A stretch of DNA of 64,000 bases from an uncultured Pseudomonadales bacterium (lineage in GTDB: Bacteria; Pseudomonadota; Gammaproteobacteria; Pseudomonadales; UBA7434): NCBI GenBank assembly GCA_943788835.1, contig CALSRU010000015.1, positions 1 to 64,000 of the forward strand, written 5' to 3'. The notes under the pieces were generated by a model. It searched no databases. It was given only the letters and a program-made list of their open reading frames with translations, and was not told the DNA's origin. A program made the translations under genes and the position numbers. Shown one piece after another: positions 61,843-64,000 of this stretch; position 1 is the first letter of the stretch; the number at the start of each line of letters is the position of its first letter.

Positions 61843-62861
61843 CAGGCCTCTGGCTCGCTAATCAATTGCAGCATTAATTTACCTTGGTTTTCTCCCTGAA
61901 AAATCATCTCAACAGCTCGAGGAAACTGATCAATACCATGAATAATGTGCTCTCGGAATTCTATTTTCCCTTCGTTCTGCCAAGTCAGTAAATCAACAAA
62001 AGCCTCAGATATGCGATGCATATAATCGCGCATTGTGAAACCCTGCATCCGTCCACTTTGGGTAATCAGCTGAAAATAATTTCCAGGACCTTCAGGCTTC
62101 ATGAGGTTTTCATATTGTGAGATGGCGCCGCAAAGAACAATGCGTGCAAGACGATTAATTTGCATAAGTACCGCATCGAGCATGTCGCCACCGACGCCAT
62201 CAAAATAAACATCAATGCCGTTTGGCGCGGCCTTTTTAAGAGCACCGACTATCTCTTCATTACGATAATCGATCACCGCATCGACACCTAAGTCTTTACT
62301 CAAGTAACGGCATTTTTCAGGCCCACCAGCAATGGCCACAACACGACAGCCTTTAAGCTTTGCAATTTGACACACAATGTGACCAACCGCTCCGGCAGCT
62401 GATGACACCACAACTGTCTCGCCTGCTTGCGGCTGACCCACGTCTAGCAAGCCAAAATAGGCTGTAAAACCTGGCATGCCTAAGCCACCCATTAAACTGC
62501 TCATTGGCGCTACGTTAGCGTCGACTTTGCGTAAATGGCGGCTATTAAAAGTGCCATGGGTTTGTATACCGGTGAAACCGGTGCAAAAGTCACCGACCTG
62601 ATAGTAATCCGATCGTGAGGCCGTCACTTCAGCCACACCAAAGCCGCGCATTACTTCGCCAATTTTAACCGGTCGAATGTAACTCCGCTTGTTGGTGATC
62701 CAACCCTTCATGGCAGGGTCTACGGAAAGAAAATGCATCTTCACCGATATCTCGCCCTCTTCTGGCTGCGGTATCGGATCGTGGGTAAACTGCCAATTTT
62801 CAGCGGTAGGTATACCGTTCGCCTCTTGTGCAAAGCGCACTTGCGTGACTCGGTCGCTCAT
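61842..62861 (-). CDS. NADP-dependent medium-chain reductase (2-alkenal reductase / LTB4DH type)
   Basis: A 339 aa zinc-free medium-chain dehydrogenase that reduces carbon-carbon double bonds of enones. The N-domain has IPQPEEGEISVKMHFLSVDPAMKGWI, typical of the prostaglandin reductase/curcumin reductase group; the cofactor motif is SSAAGAVGHIVCQIAKLKG and DVYFDGVGGDMLDAV follows. First gene of the operon with long GST copy 3 and the HLD-I dehalogenase. Confidence 0.9.
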   Translation of the reverse strand: MSDRVTQVRFAQEANGIPTAENWQFTHDPIPQPEEGEISVKMHFLSVDPAMKGWITNKRSYIRPVKIGEVMRGFGVAEVTASRSDYYQVGDFCTGFTGIQTHGTFNSRHLRKVDANVAPMSSLMGGLGMPGFTAYFGLLDVGQPQAGETVVVSSAAGAVGHIVCQIAKLKGCRVVAIAGGPEKCRYLSKDLGVDAVIDYRNEEIVGALKKAAPNGIDVYFDGVGGDMLDAVLMQINRLARIVLCGAISQYENLMKPEGPGNYFQLITQSGRMQGFTMRDYMHRISEAFVDLLTWQNEGKIEFREHIIHGIDQFPRAVEMIFQGENQGKLMLQLISEPEA

Positions 62862-63044
62862 TTACTCTCCCAACCTTTTTGTCGACCAGTGTGTCGAATG
62901 CACTAAGGCCTAAAAGTTCTCATTATTAACTACCGGCACAATTTATGTCAATAATTATAAGGGCATTACTGTTTGCCTGTGCTCTCGTGTAAACTTGCCT
63001 CTTTAATCATAGATCCTGCACATATTTTAACGGTGTAAATTTAA

Positions 63045-63980
63045 ATGCACACAGTTTCCCCTTTGATGACCTCCATAGAAGACATTCAGCGTGGCTTTGA
63101 CGCGCAAGGGTATATCTGTAATACACAAATCGCTACGGCAATATATTTAGCATGGCATTTACATAAGCCAATATTAGTTGAAGGGCCACCCGGTGTTGGT
63201 AAAACAGAACTAGCCAAAACGGTCGCGCACTATTTGAGCCTGCCGCTTATTCGCTTGCAATGTTACGAAGGGCTAGATGAAAGCAAGGCATTATATGAGT
63301 GGAAATACGGCAAACAATTGCTTTATACCCAAGTGTTAAAAGAAAAGTTGGGAGATATTCTTAACGGAGCTCAGGGTTTAAAAGAGTCGATGTCCCGGTT
63401 ACACAATTTTGGCGACGTGTTCTACTCTCCCGAGTTTATCGAACCTAGGCCACTACTCAAAGCTATGCAAGAGCCTAACGGCTCAGTACTGTTGATTGAT
63501 GAGCTTGACAAAGCCGATTATGAATTTGAATCGCTGCTCTTAGAAATTTTGTCGGACTACCAAATTTCAGTGCCTGAAATTGGCACGATAGTCGCGCAAA
63601 AAAAACCGATCGTTATACTCACCAGCAACAATACACGAGAGATTAGTGATGCACTCAAACGTCGCTGCCTGCATTTATACATTCCGTTCCCGGATGCAGC
63701 ACTTGAGCAGCGTATTATCGAGTCGCGCGTACCAGAGCTGGGAATTCAACTGCGCGAACAGCTGGTTGATTTTATTCAGCAGATTCGACAGCGCGACCTT
63801 AAAAAGCTGCCTGCCGTGAGTGAAACAATCGACTGGGCTCGCACCTTATTGTTATTGCATGCTGACACACTCGATCGAGATATTGTTCATAACACGCTCA
63901 ATGTCATTCTTAAATTTCAAGATGACATAGAAAATATCGAAGCTGAACTGCCTTCACTACTGGCAAAAAAACGCCCATAA
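63045..63980 (+). CDS. MoxR family AAA ATPase
   Basis: A 311 aa ATPase of the MoxR/CoxD kind, chaperone-like assemblers of metal enzymes, often with a VWA partner. Walker A is GPPGVGKT (residues 47-54), Walker B VLLIDELDKAD and sensor I region VILTSNNTREISDALKRRC. The gene lies near the right edge; a VWA partner (CoxE-like) would be expected just outside the window. It is divergent from the MDR gene. The AUG at 63045 or one 21 nt later may be used. Confidence 0.88.
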   Translation: MHTVSPLMTSIEDIQRGFDAQGYICNTQIATAIYLAWHLHKPILVEGPPGVGKTELAKTVAHYLSLPLIRLQCYEGLDESKALYEWKYGKQLLYTQVLKEKLGDILNGAQGLKESMSRLHNFGDVFYSPEFIEPRPLLKAMQEPNGSVLLIDELDKADYEFESLLLEILSDYQISVPEIGTIVAQKKPIVILTSNNTREISDALKRRCLHLYIPFPDAALEQRIIESRVPELGIQLREQLVDFIQQIRQRDLKKLPAVSETIDWARTLLLLHADTLDRDIVHNTLNVILKFQDDIENIEAELPSLLAKKRP

Positions 63981-64000
63981 ATATTCTCTCTCTATGCTAA

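Overview
The window reads as chromosomal DNA of a marine, aerobic gammaproteobacterium, most likely Cellvibrionales-like (inference from gene content only: an RNase R of gammaproteobacterial type, PEP-CTERM surface proteins, a Zur/TonB zinc locus, paired FeS-type photolyase and CRY-DASH, sulfatases, and many GST, dehalogenase and acyl-CoA enzymes). Genes are dense and lie on both strands. No integrase, transposase, CRISPR array, rRNA or phage gene was seen.

0-7.5 kb: 3' part of a queuosine-precursor transporter, an MFS exporter, an SDR and a divergent PTPS-like protein with a degenerate active site, two strong terminators that may bracket a small RNA, rnr (RNase R), and tRNA-Leu(CAG). The tRNA is followed by two extra copies of its 3' end, with perfect short hairpins between them.

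7.5-10.4 kb: a decayed gene for a large secreted FG-GAP / thrombospondin-type-3 protein, broken by frameshifts inside tandem repeats of about 165 bp.

10.8-19.2 kb: a PEP-CTERM protein, then a zinc-homeostasis island. It holds zur, a tandem palindrome (likely Zur operator), three paralogous His-containing secreted proteins (two with intact PEP-CTERM-like tails, one truncated), a beta-helix lipoprotein and a ZnuD-like TonB receptor with a His-rich loop.

19-28.8 kb: small envelope and stress genes (MAPEG, DUF6482, DUF4136 lipoprotein, lipoprotein methyltransferase, glycosidase-like lipoprotein, exported glutathione peroxidase), then an FeS-type photolyase, CRY-DASH and a DCC-family thiol protein.

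29-63 kb: a large accessory catabolic and detoxification region. It has two sulfatases, five GST-family proteins (three of them paralogs of an unusual 370-394 aa type), four SDR/MDR/saccharopine-dehydrogenase-like or DUF2855 redox proteins, enoyl-CoA hydratase, acyl-CoA dehydrogenase, a Baeyer-Villiger-type monooxygenase, a DUF3604 protein, WS/DGAT, patatin, a very-long-chain acyl-CoA synthetase and two haloalkane dehalogenases of different subfamilies. TetR, LysR and AraC regulators are included. A recurring palindrome, GGCAT-N5-ATGCC, sits on the promoter of the first sulfatase, between tetR and the DUF2855 gene, and between divergent GST genes. This suggests one local regulon for processing sulfated or halogenated hydrophobic compounds; the substrate is inference. 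The window ends with a MoxR-type AAA ATPase.
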